From positions 1-54,443 of the forward strand of contig CAJKAR010000031.1 in NCBI GenBank assembly GCA_905197955.1: a DNA stretch of 54,443 bases, read 5' to 3'. Every line of letters starts with the position of its first letter. The first letter of the stretch is position 1. Source of the stretch: an uncultured Lentisphaeria bacterium. GTDB lineage: Bacteria > Verrucomicrobiota > Lentisphaeria > Victivallales > UBA1829. The notes below the pieces were generated by a model. The model was not told the origin of the DNA. It worked only from the letters and a program-made list of their open reading frames with translations, and did not search any database. The position numbers and the translations under genes are program-made. Positions 35,108 to 43,212 of this stretch are shown in pieces.

Positions 35108-35119
35108 CTTTCTTTTTCC

Positions 35120-36892
35120 CTATTTTGAATATTGTTTCGGGTTCCTGCTGAAAATGGCGAAGAGTTTTTCCACTGGAACCTTGGGTGTTCTGTCATAGTT
35201 GTAGATGCCGTTTTCCTCCTGTTCCACATTGGTCAGCTGTGTATAGCAATAGCCGTACAGGGAAGGTATTTCGAGGATGGCATCTGTCAGTTCCCGGATT
35301 TTGTCGCAGTAGGTTTCGGGATCTTTGATTTCCTGATTGTAGCCCCAGCTGTTTTCGGCATAAGGTTTCTGTCCGGGAGGGAGATAGCGGATGCCGCCGT
35401 ATTCGTCGATGAAATATGGCTGGCCTGCATAGGGGACCTCGTTGGGTTTCGGTTCCATGACGGCAGAATTGGGAGGGGCAAGCTGCTGTTTGAGCGCATC
35501 TCTGTCCCCGGCGTAATTGTGCACGGTCCAGAGATCGGTTTTGACATGGGTGTAGCCGCTGCAGTCGTTGATCGGCCGGGTCGGGTCCAGCTCTTTGGTT
35601 GAATTATAGAGCTCTGTAATGACATTACGGTACTGATCGCAGAGACGTGCGGTGGTCCAGGTTTCATTGGTCGGAGTCCATGCGATGATGGAGGGATGAT
35701 TGCGGTCGCGTTTTACAATTTCTTTCCACTCTTCGAGAAAGCGGAAGGCACCCTTCCAGAAAATTTCCTGACTGCCGGGAGCTGAACAGAAGCAGTCGCA
35801 TCCCCACGAGGCGCTTTCCCCCCAGGTGAGATAGCCGAGACGGTCCGCCCAGTAGTGAAACCGTTCTTCGAAGACCTTCTGGTGAAGACGCGCCCCGTTG
35901 AATCCGGCCTGTCTGGAGAGTTCGATATCTCTGTGCAATGCCTCGTCGGAAGGCGCAGTCCAGATGCCGTCCGGGTAGAACCCCTGGTCGAGAACCAGTC
36001 GCAGATAGACCGGTTCGTTGTTCAGATAGAGTTTCCCGTTTGCCGTATGAATTTTACGGAGTCCGGCGTAGGATGTGACCCGATCCGTCACATTTCCCCT
36101 GGAGTCCGTGACGGTATATTCGATGTCATAGAGAAACGGATCCTCCGGCGACCAGGGCCGGATCTCCGGAAGATGGATCGTGAGAGAGGCTCCGTTCTGC
36201 GCAATGCAGGAGTCTTCCGCAGTTTTGCCGTCGATCGAGACTTTCACATGCAGACGGTGTTCTGCGGAGGATTCATAAAATTCCGGTTGAAAGGAGAAGG
36301 CTCCGTCATCAAGCAGCGGGATCACCCGGCAGGATTGCAGGGCGTTCTGCGCGACCGGTTCCATCCAGACGGTCTGCCAGATTCCGGTTGTGCGTGTGTA
36401 ATGGCATCCGGCCGAGCCGTAAGCGGTGGATTGTTTCCCGCCCGCTTGCGTATGGGAGCGGACATCATCGAAAACACGGAGAACAAAGTCAACCGTATTG
36501 CCCGCGGCGGCCTCTCCGGTGATGTCAAAGGTGAAGGAGACTGTTCCGCCGAAATGTTTCCCCACACTTCTGCCGTTGATGAATCCTTCGCATTCGTAAT
36601 CCACTCCTCCGAAGTGCAGAAGAATGCGTTTGCCTTCCCACTCCTTCGGAATGGAGAGTTTCCGATGGTAGAACATCGCCGGAATGAAATCCCGGAATCC
36701 GATGCCGGAGAGTTCGCTTTCCGGACAGAACGGGACAAGAATCTTTCTGGAAAAGCCTGTGGCATTTGCCAGTCCGCGTTCGATGCCGGAATTGGAGAAA
36801 TCGAATTCGCAGCTCCACCAGCCGTTCAAATTGCACCATGTTTCCCGTACAAACTGCGGACGGGGATATTCCTGTCTGGGAATCGCATCCAT
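35120..36892 (-). CDS. GH2 glycoside hydrolase (cytoplasmic beta-galactosidase/glucuronidase-like)
   Basis: A 590-residue GH2 enzyme with the usual three modules: sugar-binding sandwich (1-180), Ig-like domain (180-280) and TIM barrel (280-590). The acid/base is E410 in TPTNETW, following RNHPSIIAW, and the nucleophile is E497 in FIDEYGG. Length is at the short end, like beta-glucuronidases. No signal peptide is visible, so it is cytoplasmic. It shares an operon with the GH5-like enzyme and lies 160 bases downstream of the LacI regulator on the same strand, which may also control it. Confidence 0.88.
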   Translation of the reverse strand: MDAIPRQEYPRPQFVRETWCNLNGWWSCEFDFSNSGIERGLANATGFSRKILVPFCPESELSGIGFRDFIPAMFYHRKLSIPKEWEGKRILLHFGGVDYECEGFINGRSVGKHFGGTVSFTFDITGEAAAGNTVDFVLRVFDDVRSHTQAGGKQSTAYGSAGCHYTRTTGIWQTVWMEPVAQNALQSCRVIPLLDDGAFSFQPEFYESSAEHRLHVKVSIDGKTAEDSCIAQNGASLTIHLPEIRPWSPEDPFLYDIEYTVTDSRGNVTDRVTSYAGLRKIHTANGKLYLNNEPVYLRLVLDQGFYPDGIWTAPSDEALHRDIELSRQAGFNGARLHQKVFEERFHYWADRLGYLTWGESASWGCDCFCSAPGSQEIFWKGAFRFLEEWKEIVKRDRNHPSIIAWTPTNETWTTARLCDQYRNVITELYNSTKELDPTRPINDCSGYTHVKTDLWTVHNYAGDRDALKQQLAPPNSAVMEPKPNEVPYAGQPYFIDEYGGIRYLPPGQKPYAENSWGYNQEIKDPETYCDKIRELTDAILEIPSLYGYCYTQLTNVEQEENGIYNYDRTPKVPVEKLFAIFSRNPKQYSK

Positions 36893-37052
36893 GATTTTTC
36901 ACCCTTTTTTGTTTTTGGATTTCCGCCGAGCTTATTTCCTGAACTAAGATAAAATACTGTTGCAGTTGGGAAAAAAGAATGGAGAAAAAGTGAAAAAATA
37001 TGAGGATTATGCGCATTAAGGGGGATTTTTCCTTTGTTTTGTCATCAGGTTC

Positions 37053-38042
37053 TCAGGTGGAACGGGGATGGGGGGAGGAGTCTTCGCGGAAGCGGACGCT
37101 GTCACGCTGGATCAGCTGATAGGGGAGCATGGTTCTTGGCTTTACGGGAGAGCCGTCGAGACGCGCTTCAATCACATCGGCGACGGCGGCGGCAACGGCC
37201 TTGTAATCCTGCGTGATGGTCGTCTGCGGCGGCACTGCGTACTGAGAGAAGAATGTCTGTTCGGAGGCAATCAGGGAGATATCCTGTGGAATCTTGCGGT
37301 TGAAGAGCGAGAGCGCGTACTGGGCGACAATCCCTGCGTTGCCGCCCGGACAGAACAGCGCATCGGCATTCTGCTGGAGGAGTCTTCCGATGATCTCCAC
37401 ATACTTTTCGTTTCCGGGTCCGGAGAAGTGGATGAAGGGATTGGTCGGCAGACCTCTTGCTTTGAGTGCGTCGAGAATAGCGGCGTGACGGATATCCGCA
37501 TTTCCACTGCCAGGATCTCCGTGGATGATGCAGCCGATTCTCCGGCATCCGCGGGAATAGAGATGTTCGATGGCGGTTTCCATGCCCTGGCGTTCATTGG
37601 AATGGACGAAGTAGACGTCGGGCGGCACCTTGGCCGCGTTCCGGTCCACGATGACGAGCGGAGCGGAGAAGCGGTCGGACCAGCCGGTGAATTCGGAAGG
37701 TTCCGCTCCGATGGCGGCCGCTCCGCAGAACTGGATGCTGTCGAGCCGTTCCAGATTGTTCACCGGCAGAATTTCCAGACGGAATCCGCGCATGGGAAAT
37801 TCGCTTGTCAGAGCCATCAGGATCATGTCCACGCAGCTCTGCACCGGATAGATCGAGTTGTACGGCGTGATAATGACCACATTTTTCTGCTTGTTCGAGA
37901 TGCGCGGATGATAGCCGTATTTCCGGGCGACGGCGAAAACATGTTCCCGCACGTCCGCGCGAATGTTCGGATTGTGACTGAAGACGCGGGAGACTGTTGA
38001 GGTCGAAACACCGGCAAGTTTAGCGATTTCCGAAATGGTCAT
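37053..38042 (-). CDS. LacI-family transcriptional regulator (module 2)
   Basis: A 329-residue LacI/GalR-type regulator. The helix-turn-helix and hinge read ISEIAKLAGVSTSTVSRVFS (3-22) and are followed by a sugar-binding-like effector domain. It is a clear paralogue of the regulator at 7552-8511, sharing HNPNIR, KYGYHPR, YPVQSCVDM and NLERLDSIQFCGA segments. It is divergent from the SDR/MDR/Gfo operon and upstream of the GH2/GH5-like genes, so it may govern both. A likely promoter overlaps a long inverted repeat in the intergenic region. Confidence 0.92.
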   Translation of the reverse strand: MTISEIAKLAGVSTSTVSRVFSHNPNIRADVREHVFAVARKYGYHPRISNKQKNVVIITPYNSIYPVQSCVDMILMALTSEFPMRGFRLEILPVNNLERLDSIQFCGAAAIGAEPSEFTGWSDRFSAPLVIVDRNAAKVPPDVYFVHSNERQGMETAIEHLYSRGCRRIGCIIHGDPGSGNADIRHAAILDALKARGLPTNPFIHFSGPGNEKYVEIIGRLLQQNADALFCPGGNAGIVAQYALSLFNRKIPQDISLIASEQTFFSQYAVPPQTTITQDYKAVAAAVADVIEARLDGSPVKPRTMLPYQLIQRDSVRFREDSSPHPRST

Positions 38043-38075
38043 TTGACAAAGTTTCCTTTTTTTTGATTTATTTGC

Positions 38076-38120
38076 AATATATCATGCCAAGTTTTGAAAT
38101 CAAATATTCACTTGCATGAT
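38076..38120. promoter_or_regulatory. inverted-repeat operator candidate overlapping the module 2 lacI promoter
   Basis: ATCATGCCAAGT (38081-38092) and ACTTGCATGAT (38110-38120) form an 11-base inverted repeat with one inserted base. The lacI promoter on the minus strand, TTGATT (38098-38103), 16 bases and TATATT (38076-38081), overlaps it, which fits autorepression. A similar ATCTTGCAAAA occurs in the module 1 intergenic region. The spacing of the arms is longer than in a classical LacI operator, so they could be two half-sites or two weak sites. Confidence 0.55.
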
Positions 38121-38194
38121 TCTTTTCAGAAAGAGAGGAATCTTTTGTTTGCGGCGATTCTTTTATTGTGTTATTTTCCTCTTGAAAAAGATGG

Positions 38195-38210
38195 ACGGGG
38201 CTTTCCCCGT
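38195..38210 (+). other. leader hairpin upstream of redox operon 2
   Basis: ACGGGG (38195-38200), a CTTT loop and CCCCGT (38205-38210) form a perfect 6-base stem followed by TTTCGTG, about 50 bases before the SDR start. It resembles a weak terminator and could attenuate the operon or simply be leader structure. Confidence 0.35.
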
Positions 38211-38260
38211 TTCGTGAAATCGGACATCGGAAACGAAGACGGAAAAAGAAAGGGTGGAAG

Positions 38261-39001
38261 ATGGAATTTTCAGGAAGAACCGCGATGATTACGGGGGGTG
38301 CATCGGGAATGGGACTGCTTTCCGGGCAGAAGCTGGCGGAAGCCGGAGCCAATGTGGTCCTGTGCGATGTCAACCGTGAGGCGCTGGAGAAAGCCGCCGA
38401 GGGAATCCGTGCTGCCGGCGGAAGTGTTCTGCCGCTGGTGGTGGATATCCGCAAATATCCGGAAGTGGAAGCGGCGGAAAAGAAAGCGGTGGAGACGTTT
38501 GGTTCCGTGGATATTCTTCTGAACTGCGCGGGGGGAATGTCGGGCCGCTGCTGCAACAACTATGCCAGTTTCGAAAAGCTTCCGATCGAAGTGATCGACT
38601 GGGGACTCGATGTGAACTTGCGTGGAGCCATCTACTGCTGTCGTGCCGTGCTTGCCGGAATGATGGAACGCAAACGCGGTGTGATTATCAACTTCGGCTC
38701 CGTGACGGGGGAACAGGGCGGCGGCGGGCCTTCGCTCGACTATTCTGCGGAGAAGAGCGCCATGAAAGGTATGACCAAATCGCTGGCGATTCTTGGTACT
38801 CCGCACAATGTCCGTGCCTGCTGTGTGATTCCGGGACCGGTGCTGACTCGTCCGGGCATGGCGAATATGAAGACTCTGCTGGGACGCGCGGCGGAACCGA
38901 TCGAGCTGGTCAATTTCATTCTGTATCTCTGCTCGGACAAGGCGGCGTTCATTACGGGGTCCTCGCATCTGATCGACGGCGGAAGACTTCTGCTTCAGTA
39001 A
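38261..39001 (+). CDS. short-chain dehydrogenase/reductase
   Basis: A 246-residue classical SDR. The cofactor loop TGGASGMG is at 11-18, catalytic S147 is in NFGSVTG and the Y161/K165 pair is in DYSAEKSAMKG. The family oxidises or reduces sugar alcohols, keto sugars and other alcohols with NAD(P). It is the first gene of the second oxidoreductase operon, follows AAGGGTGGAAG and is divergent from the LacI regulator. A GDVxxxKD-type specificity cannot be read; CDVNRE at 35-40 suggests NAD(H) because an acidic residue ends the second strand. Confidence 0.9.
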   Translation: MEFSGRTAMITGGASGMGLLSGQKLAEAGANVVLCDVNREALEKAAEGIRAAGGSVLPLVVDIRKYPEVEAAEKKAVETFGSVDILLNCAGGMSGRCCNNYASFEKLPIEVIDWGLDVNLRGAIYCCRAVLAGMMERKRGVIINFGSVTGEQGGGGPSLDYSAEKSAMKGMTKSLAILGTPHNVRACCVIPGPVLTRPGMANMKTLLGRAAEPIELVNFILYLCSDKAAFITGSSHLIDGGRLLLQ

Positions 39002-39032
39002 GAGAGTTCGTATCACCAGGAGATTTGTTACA

Positions 39033-40031
39033 ATGAAGAATTATCAGATTATCATGGAATCGGTCAGCAATGCGCACCTCCGGGAGAAGGAGATGCCGGA
39101 GCTGAAACCGGATCAGGTTCTGATCCGGAATCACTATACGGTGGTCAGTGCCGGGACGGAACGTGCGTGGTCCATGGATATGCCGAACGCGCACTCGTCA
39201 TTTCCCTACATGCCCGGATACTGCGGGGCGGGAGAGGTGGTGAAGACCGGAGATGCCGTTACAAAGGTGAAGGTCGGGGACCGCGTGGTGGTCAATTGGG
39301 CGGGACATCAGCTCTATTCTGTGAAGGATGAGAATCTGGTCCGGATTCCGGAGAAGGTCGGGATGCTGGATGCTTCGTTTGCGCATATTGCGTCGTTTTC
39401 GTTCAACGGGGTGCGGAAGCTGCATCTGGAGATCGGCGAGAGTGCGATGATTGCCGGACAGGGAATTCTCGGAGTGTTTGCGCTTCAGGTTGCCGCGCTC
39501 AGCGGGGCGGTGCCGATGATCGTATCCGATTTTTCACCGGAGCGCCGTGCGCTTGCAAAGAAACTGGGCGCGGATTATGCGCTGAATCCGGCGGACAAGG
39601 ATTATTTTGATCAGATTCGCGAGATTACGGAAGGGGAGGGGGTCCGGGCGGTGGTCGAAGTGACCGGCAGTGCGGCGGCGCTTCAGCAGGCTCTGGAGTA
39701 CATTGCCTGGGAAGGACGGATTTCCCTGCTTGGCTGCACCCGCGTTTCCGATGTGCCGATTGATTTTTACAAGTATATTCATCGCAGAGGGATTCAGTTG
39801 TTTGGTGCGCACACGTTCTGTCGCGGGAAACAGGAATCTTCGCCGTACCACTGGACCGAGCAGGATGATTACAGGGCGTTTCTGAAGCTGCTTGCCAACG
39901 GAAAGATGAAGGCCAGTGCAATCATTTCCGAGATCCTCTCTCCGGAGAAGGCGCACGATGTCTACCGGATGCTTGCGGAAAACAAGAATCCACCGCTCGG
40001 AATCGTGTTTGACTGGACGAAAATCGGCTAA
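39033..40031 (+). CDS. MDR dehydrogenase lacking the zinc ligands
   Basis: A 332-residue medium-chain dehydrogenase. The Rossmann loop is AGQGILGVFA. The catalytic zinc positions are replaced: VVSAGTE (S39 to E43) for the cysteine and PGYCGAGEVV (61-70) for the G-H-E segment. It is closely related to the next gene and to 6359-7369 (shared VEVTGSAAALQQALEY, ISLLGCTR and DVPIDFYK-type segments with its neighbour). It is probably an NAD(P)-dependent sugar or polyol dehydrogenase with a changed mechanism, or an enzyme acting with the Gfo/Idh proteins of the operon. Confidence 0.82.
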   Translation: MKNYQIIMESVSNAHLREKEMPELKPDQVLIRNHYTVVSAGTERAWSMDMPNAHSSFPYMPGYCGAGEVVKTGDAVTKVKVGDRVVVNWAGHQLYSVKDENLVRIPEKVGMLDASFAHIASFSFNGVRKLHLEIGESAMIAGQGILGVFALQVAALSGAVPMIVSDFSPERRALAKKLGADYALNPADKDYFDQIREITEGEGVRAVVEVTGSAAALQQALEYIAWEGRISLLGCTRVSDVPIDFYKYIHRRGIQLFGAHTFCRGKQESSPYHWTEQDDYRAFLKLLANGKMKASAIISEILSPEKAHDVYRMLAENKNPPLGIVFDWTKIG

Positions 40032-40060
40032 GCTCTATTTTTTGCGGAAAGGATAGACTC

Positions 40061-41065
40061 ATGTATTGTTCCCGGATTCAGTTTGAATCTCTGAAAAAGG
40101 CTGTTTTTGTGACGGGGGAAGCTCTGCCGGAAGTGGAGGCGGATCAGCTTCTCATCGAGAACGATTATTCCGCACTCAGCGCAGGGACCGAGCTGGCAAA
40201 TTATTGCGGACTGCCGAATACCAGCGGGACGTTTCCGTATTTTCCCGGATACAGTTCCTGCGGAAGGGTGATCCGTACCGGTTCGGCGGTGAAGTCGTTT
40301 AAGACGGGCGACCGTGTGGTTTCCTGGGGCGGTCACTGTTCACGTCATCTCAAGAAAGAGAGCGAGCTTGTCCGGATCGAAGATGATGCGATCGACGGAC
40401 GGGAGGCCGCGTTTGCCCGGATTGCCACATTTTCGTTTCTGGGAGTCCGGCGTCTGAATCTCCGACTTGGCGAGAGTGTGATGGTGGCGGGGCTGGGGGT
40501 GCTTGGATTGATCGCTCTTCAGCTTGCGCGCTGTTCCGGGGCGTATCCGGTGATTGCCGCGGATTACTCGCCTGAGCGGCGTGCTCTGGCACTGAAACTT
40601 GGTGCGGATGCGGTGTTTTCTCCGGGGGAGGAGGAGTTTGTCGAAAAAGTCCGATCCGTGACGCACGGGGGCGTGAACGCCGTGGTGGAGGTGACCGGAG
40701 TTGCGGCGGCGCTTCAGCAGGCGCTGGAGTATGTCGCCCGGCTGGGACGGATCTCTCTGCTGGGGTGTACACGGATTCCGGATGTGCCGATTGATTTTTA
40801 CCAGTCGGTGCATCTCCGCGGAGTGACTCTAGTTGGTACGCATACTTTGACGCGGCCGCGGGTGGAGTCTCGTCCGGATGCGTGGACGGAACTGGATGAC
40901 TATCGGACATTTCTGAATTTTCTTTCGGGAAAACGGCTCCGGATTGCGCCGTTTCTTTCGGAGGTGGTGTCGCCTGCGGAGGCTGGAGAGGTGTATGCGA
41001 GTCTTGCCGCTTCGAACAATCCTCCGGTCGGCATTGTGTTCGACTGGTCGAAAGTGAGAAAATGA
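40061..41065 (+). CDS. MDR dehydrogenase lacking the zinc ligands
   Basis: A 334-residue tandem paralogue of the preceding gene. The Rossmann loop is VAGLGVLGLIA. The zinc site is replaced by ALSAGTE (S40 to E44) and PGYSSCGRV (62-70). The start follows AAAGGATAG. It ends with an ATGA overlap with an in-frame but unused ATG of the hydrolase frame, and the hydrolase starts 17 bases later. Two similar enzymes in a row suggest successive oxidations, or oxidation and reduction, of related substrates. Confidence 0.82.
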   Translation: MYCSRIQFESLKKAVFVTGEALPEVEADQLLIENDYSALSAGTELANYCGLPNTSGTFPYFPGYSSCGRVIRTGSAVKSFKTGDRVVSWGGHCSRHLKKESELVRIEDDAIDGREAAFARIATFSFLGVRRLNLRLGESVMVAGLGVLGLIALQLARCSGAYPVIAADYSPERRALALKLGADAVFSPGEEEFVEKVRSVTHGGVNAVVEVTGVAAALQQALEYVARLGRISLLGCTRIPDVPIDFYQSVHLRGVTLVGTHTLTRPRVESRPDAWTELDDYRTFLNFLSGKRLRIAPFLSEVVSPAEAGEVYASLAASNNPPVGIVFDWSKVRK

Positions 41066-41082
41066 GACAGAAAGGATCTCCT

Positions 41083-42135
41083 ATGCCGGAACAGTACAGC
41101 AAATGGCCGGAGGGCGGAATCGCAAAAGCGGAAGACGAAGCGCTTCAGCAGATGGCTTCCGGATTGATTCAGGGGGCGGTTTTCACTGCGACAGGCGGAC
41201 TGCCCGTGGTTGCGGTCGGAAAACAGTGTATTCATCCCGCGGAAAAGCCGATGACGGAGCATTCCCGTTTCGACATCGCTTCGGTCGGGAAAGTGTTTAC
41301 AGCCGGCTGCTGTGCCCAGCTGATCGCGGAAGGAAAGCTGGATCCGGATGCTCCTTTTGTGAACTATCTGCCGGAGTACTGTGACCCGGCGTGCGATATT
41401 ACGGTCCGGGACCTTGCAATGCATGTGAGCGGATTTGACAACAGCAAACCGTATGATTCCGAGGATCCGGAAGTCTTTTATCGGGAGTTGTATCATAAGC
41501 GTCCGGTTCGTCCGCGCCTGGAGGCGTTCGAGTATTCGTGCTGCAATTTCATTCTGCTGGGGAAGATTGTCGAGCGGATCGACGGGACGGATCTGGAAAC
41601 GGCGGCGAAACGCCGGATCTGGGAGCCCCTCGGCATGAAACGGACTCTCTGGAATGCTCCCGGAGATGGACCCGATGAGGTGGAACACTGGGATCCGAAT
41701 CGTCCTGCAGGTCAGCACAACGATGGCGTCTGTTTCCGTTGCGGGTTCCCGATCGGAAGCGGAAGCTGTTTTTCGACCGTTGCAGATATGTTCCTGTTTG
41801 TGCAGGATATTTTGGAGCGGAAGCACTTTTCGAAGATGTATTATGATCTGATAAGTACATGCGGATTTGGGAAAAACGGGAATCGTCGTTCCTTCGGCTG
41901 GGATATGCGGGAATCGCAGCGGCCGCGGAATCTTTCCGAAAAGACGATTTATCATACCGGCTGGACGGGGCAGACGATCTGTGTGGATCCGGAAAATCAC
42001 TTTGCAGCGGTTGTGCTGACCTCCCGGACAGGCGCTCATGACAAGGCGATTCTCGGCAGAGCGCGGATCGTCGAAGAACTTCGCGCCTGCTCGAAGTCCT
42101 TTGCATCCGCTGGAAGAAACGCTGATTCTGAATGA
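41083..42135 (+). CDS. beta-lactamase-fold serine hydrolase
   Basis: A 350-residue class C beta-lactamase/esterase-like protein. The nucleophile motif S-x-x-K is S67-VGK, and the third motif is HTGWTG. The second motif, normally Y-x-N, reads Y151-S-C in FEYSCCNFILLG, so its asparagine is replaced. The start at 41083 (MPEQYS) follows AAAGGATCTCC; an ATG at 41062 overlapping the previous stop lacks such a site. No signal peptide is present, so it is cytoplasmic and more likely an esterase, lactonase or transacylase on a pathway metabolite than a penicillin-binding enzyme. Confidence 0.82.
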   Translation: MPEQYSKWPEGGIAKAEDEALQQMASGLIQGAVFTATGGLPVVAVGKQCIHPAEKPMTEHSRFDIASVGKVFTAGCCAQLIAEGKLDPDAPFVNYLPEYCDPACDITVRDLAMHVSGFDNSKPYDSEDPEVFYRELYHKRPVRPRLEAFEYSCCNFILLGKIVERIDGTDLETAAKRRIWEPLGMKRTLWNAPGDGPDEVEHWDPNRPAGQHNDGVCFRCGFPIGSGSCFSTVADMFLFVQDILERKHFSKMYYDLISTCGFGKNGNRRSFGWDMRESQRPRNLSEKTIYHTGWTGQTICVDPENHFAAVVLTSRTGAHDKAILGRARIVEELRACSKSFASAGRNADSE

Positions 42136-42156
42136 GGTAAACAAACGAGGAAAAGA

Positions 42157-43212
42157 ATGAAAAAACGGATAAGAATAGCTCAGATCGGTGTCCGCCATGA
42201 ACATGCCAACGGGAAGATGGCGACTTTGCGGACGATGCCGGACGACTTTGAGATTGTCGGAGTCTGCGCGGAATCGCCCGCCGACCGCGAGACGTTCGGC
42301 AAACATTCCTGTTATGAGAATCTGACCTGGATGTCGCGGGAAGAGCTTCTGGCCATTCCCGGTCTTGACGCCGTGGCGGTTGAGACCGAAATGACCGATC
42401 TGGTTCCGACCGCAATGCTCTGTGCCGAACGCGGGCTTTCCATGCATATGGACAAGCCGGGAGGAGAGGATCTTCAGGCGTTCGGAAAACTTCTTGCTCT
42501 CTGCAAAGAGCGAAACGTGATTCTTCAGATGGGTTACATGTTTCGCGGCAATCCAGCCATTCAGTTCTGCATTGAAGCGGCTAGGAAAGGATGGTTCGGA
42601 GAGATTTTCGAGGTCTACACATCCATGAGCCGGGCTCGCGATCCCGAGGCGTTCCGCAAATGGCTTTCCGGATATCGGGGCGGTGGAATCTATGATTTCG
42701 GCTCTCATCTGGTGGATATCATTCTTTCGATGCTGGGGGCGCCGGACAGGATTGTCTCTTTCCAGAAACAGATTGATGAGGATGGACTCAATGACAACGG
42801 TCATGCCGTGCTTCTCTATCCGAAAACCTTTGCGACCATTCAGACTGCGCTGCAGCAGGCGGACAGTCAGAATTCGCGTCGTCTCTTTGTCAGCGGGACC
42901 AAGGCCACCTTTGAGCTTCGTCCTCTTGAGCAGTGGTATGTGGCATATCCCCGATTCAATGATCTGCCGTTGAAGGCCCGTTTCTTCCTGCGTGAAGGAA
43001 ATGAAGCCTATGAGGCGGGAGAGCATGAGCTTTCGTTTGGCCCCATGCGTGATCGCTATATTGATCAGCTGGAGGATTTTGCCGCGTATGTCCGCGGGGA
43101 GAAGGAGAATCCGTATACGTTCGAGTATGAGTATCTCGTGCAGAAGGCGGTTCTCGCTGTTTCCGGATATATGGAATGGGAAAAAAATGAAAAGGAAGGA
43201 AAGGTGTGGTGA
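42157..43212 (+). CDS. Gfo/Idh/MocA oxidoreductase, HxHA type
   Basis: A 351-residue oxidoreductase. The N-terminus MKKRIRIAQIGVRHEHANGK has an HEHA loop in place of the glycine-rich G-x-G-x-x-G. The cofactor lysine lies in HMDKPGGED. QMGYMFRGNPAIQF is the next conserved strand and is shared with both paralogues. The start follows GAGGAAAAG. The stop TGA is immediately followed by the ATG of the next paralogue. It is probably NAD(P)-dependent and acts on a sugar or glycoside. Confidence 0.87.
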   Translation: MKKRIRIAQIGVRHEHANGKMATLRTMPDDFEIVGVCAESPADRETFGKHSCYENLTWMSREELLAIPGLDAVAVETEMTDLVPTAMLCAERGLSMHMDKPGGEDLQAFGKLLALCKERNVILQMGYMFRGNPAIQFCIEAARKGWFGEIFEVYTSMSRARDPEAFRKWLSGYRGGGIYDFGSHLVDIILSMLGAPDRIVSFQKQIDEDGLNDNGHAVLLYPKTFATIQTALQQADSQNSRRLFVSGTKATFELRPLEQWYVAYPRFNDLPLKARFFLREGNEAYEAGEHELSFGPMRDRYIDQLEDFAAYVRGEKENPYTFEYEYLVQKAVLAVSGYMEWEKNEKEGKVW

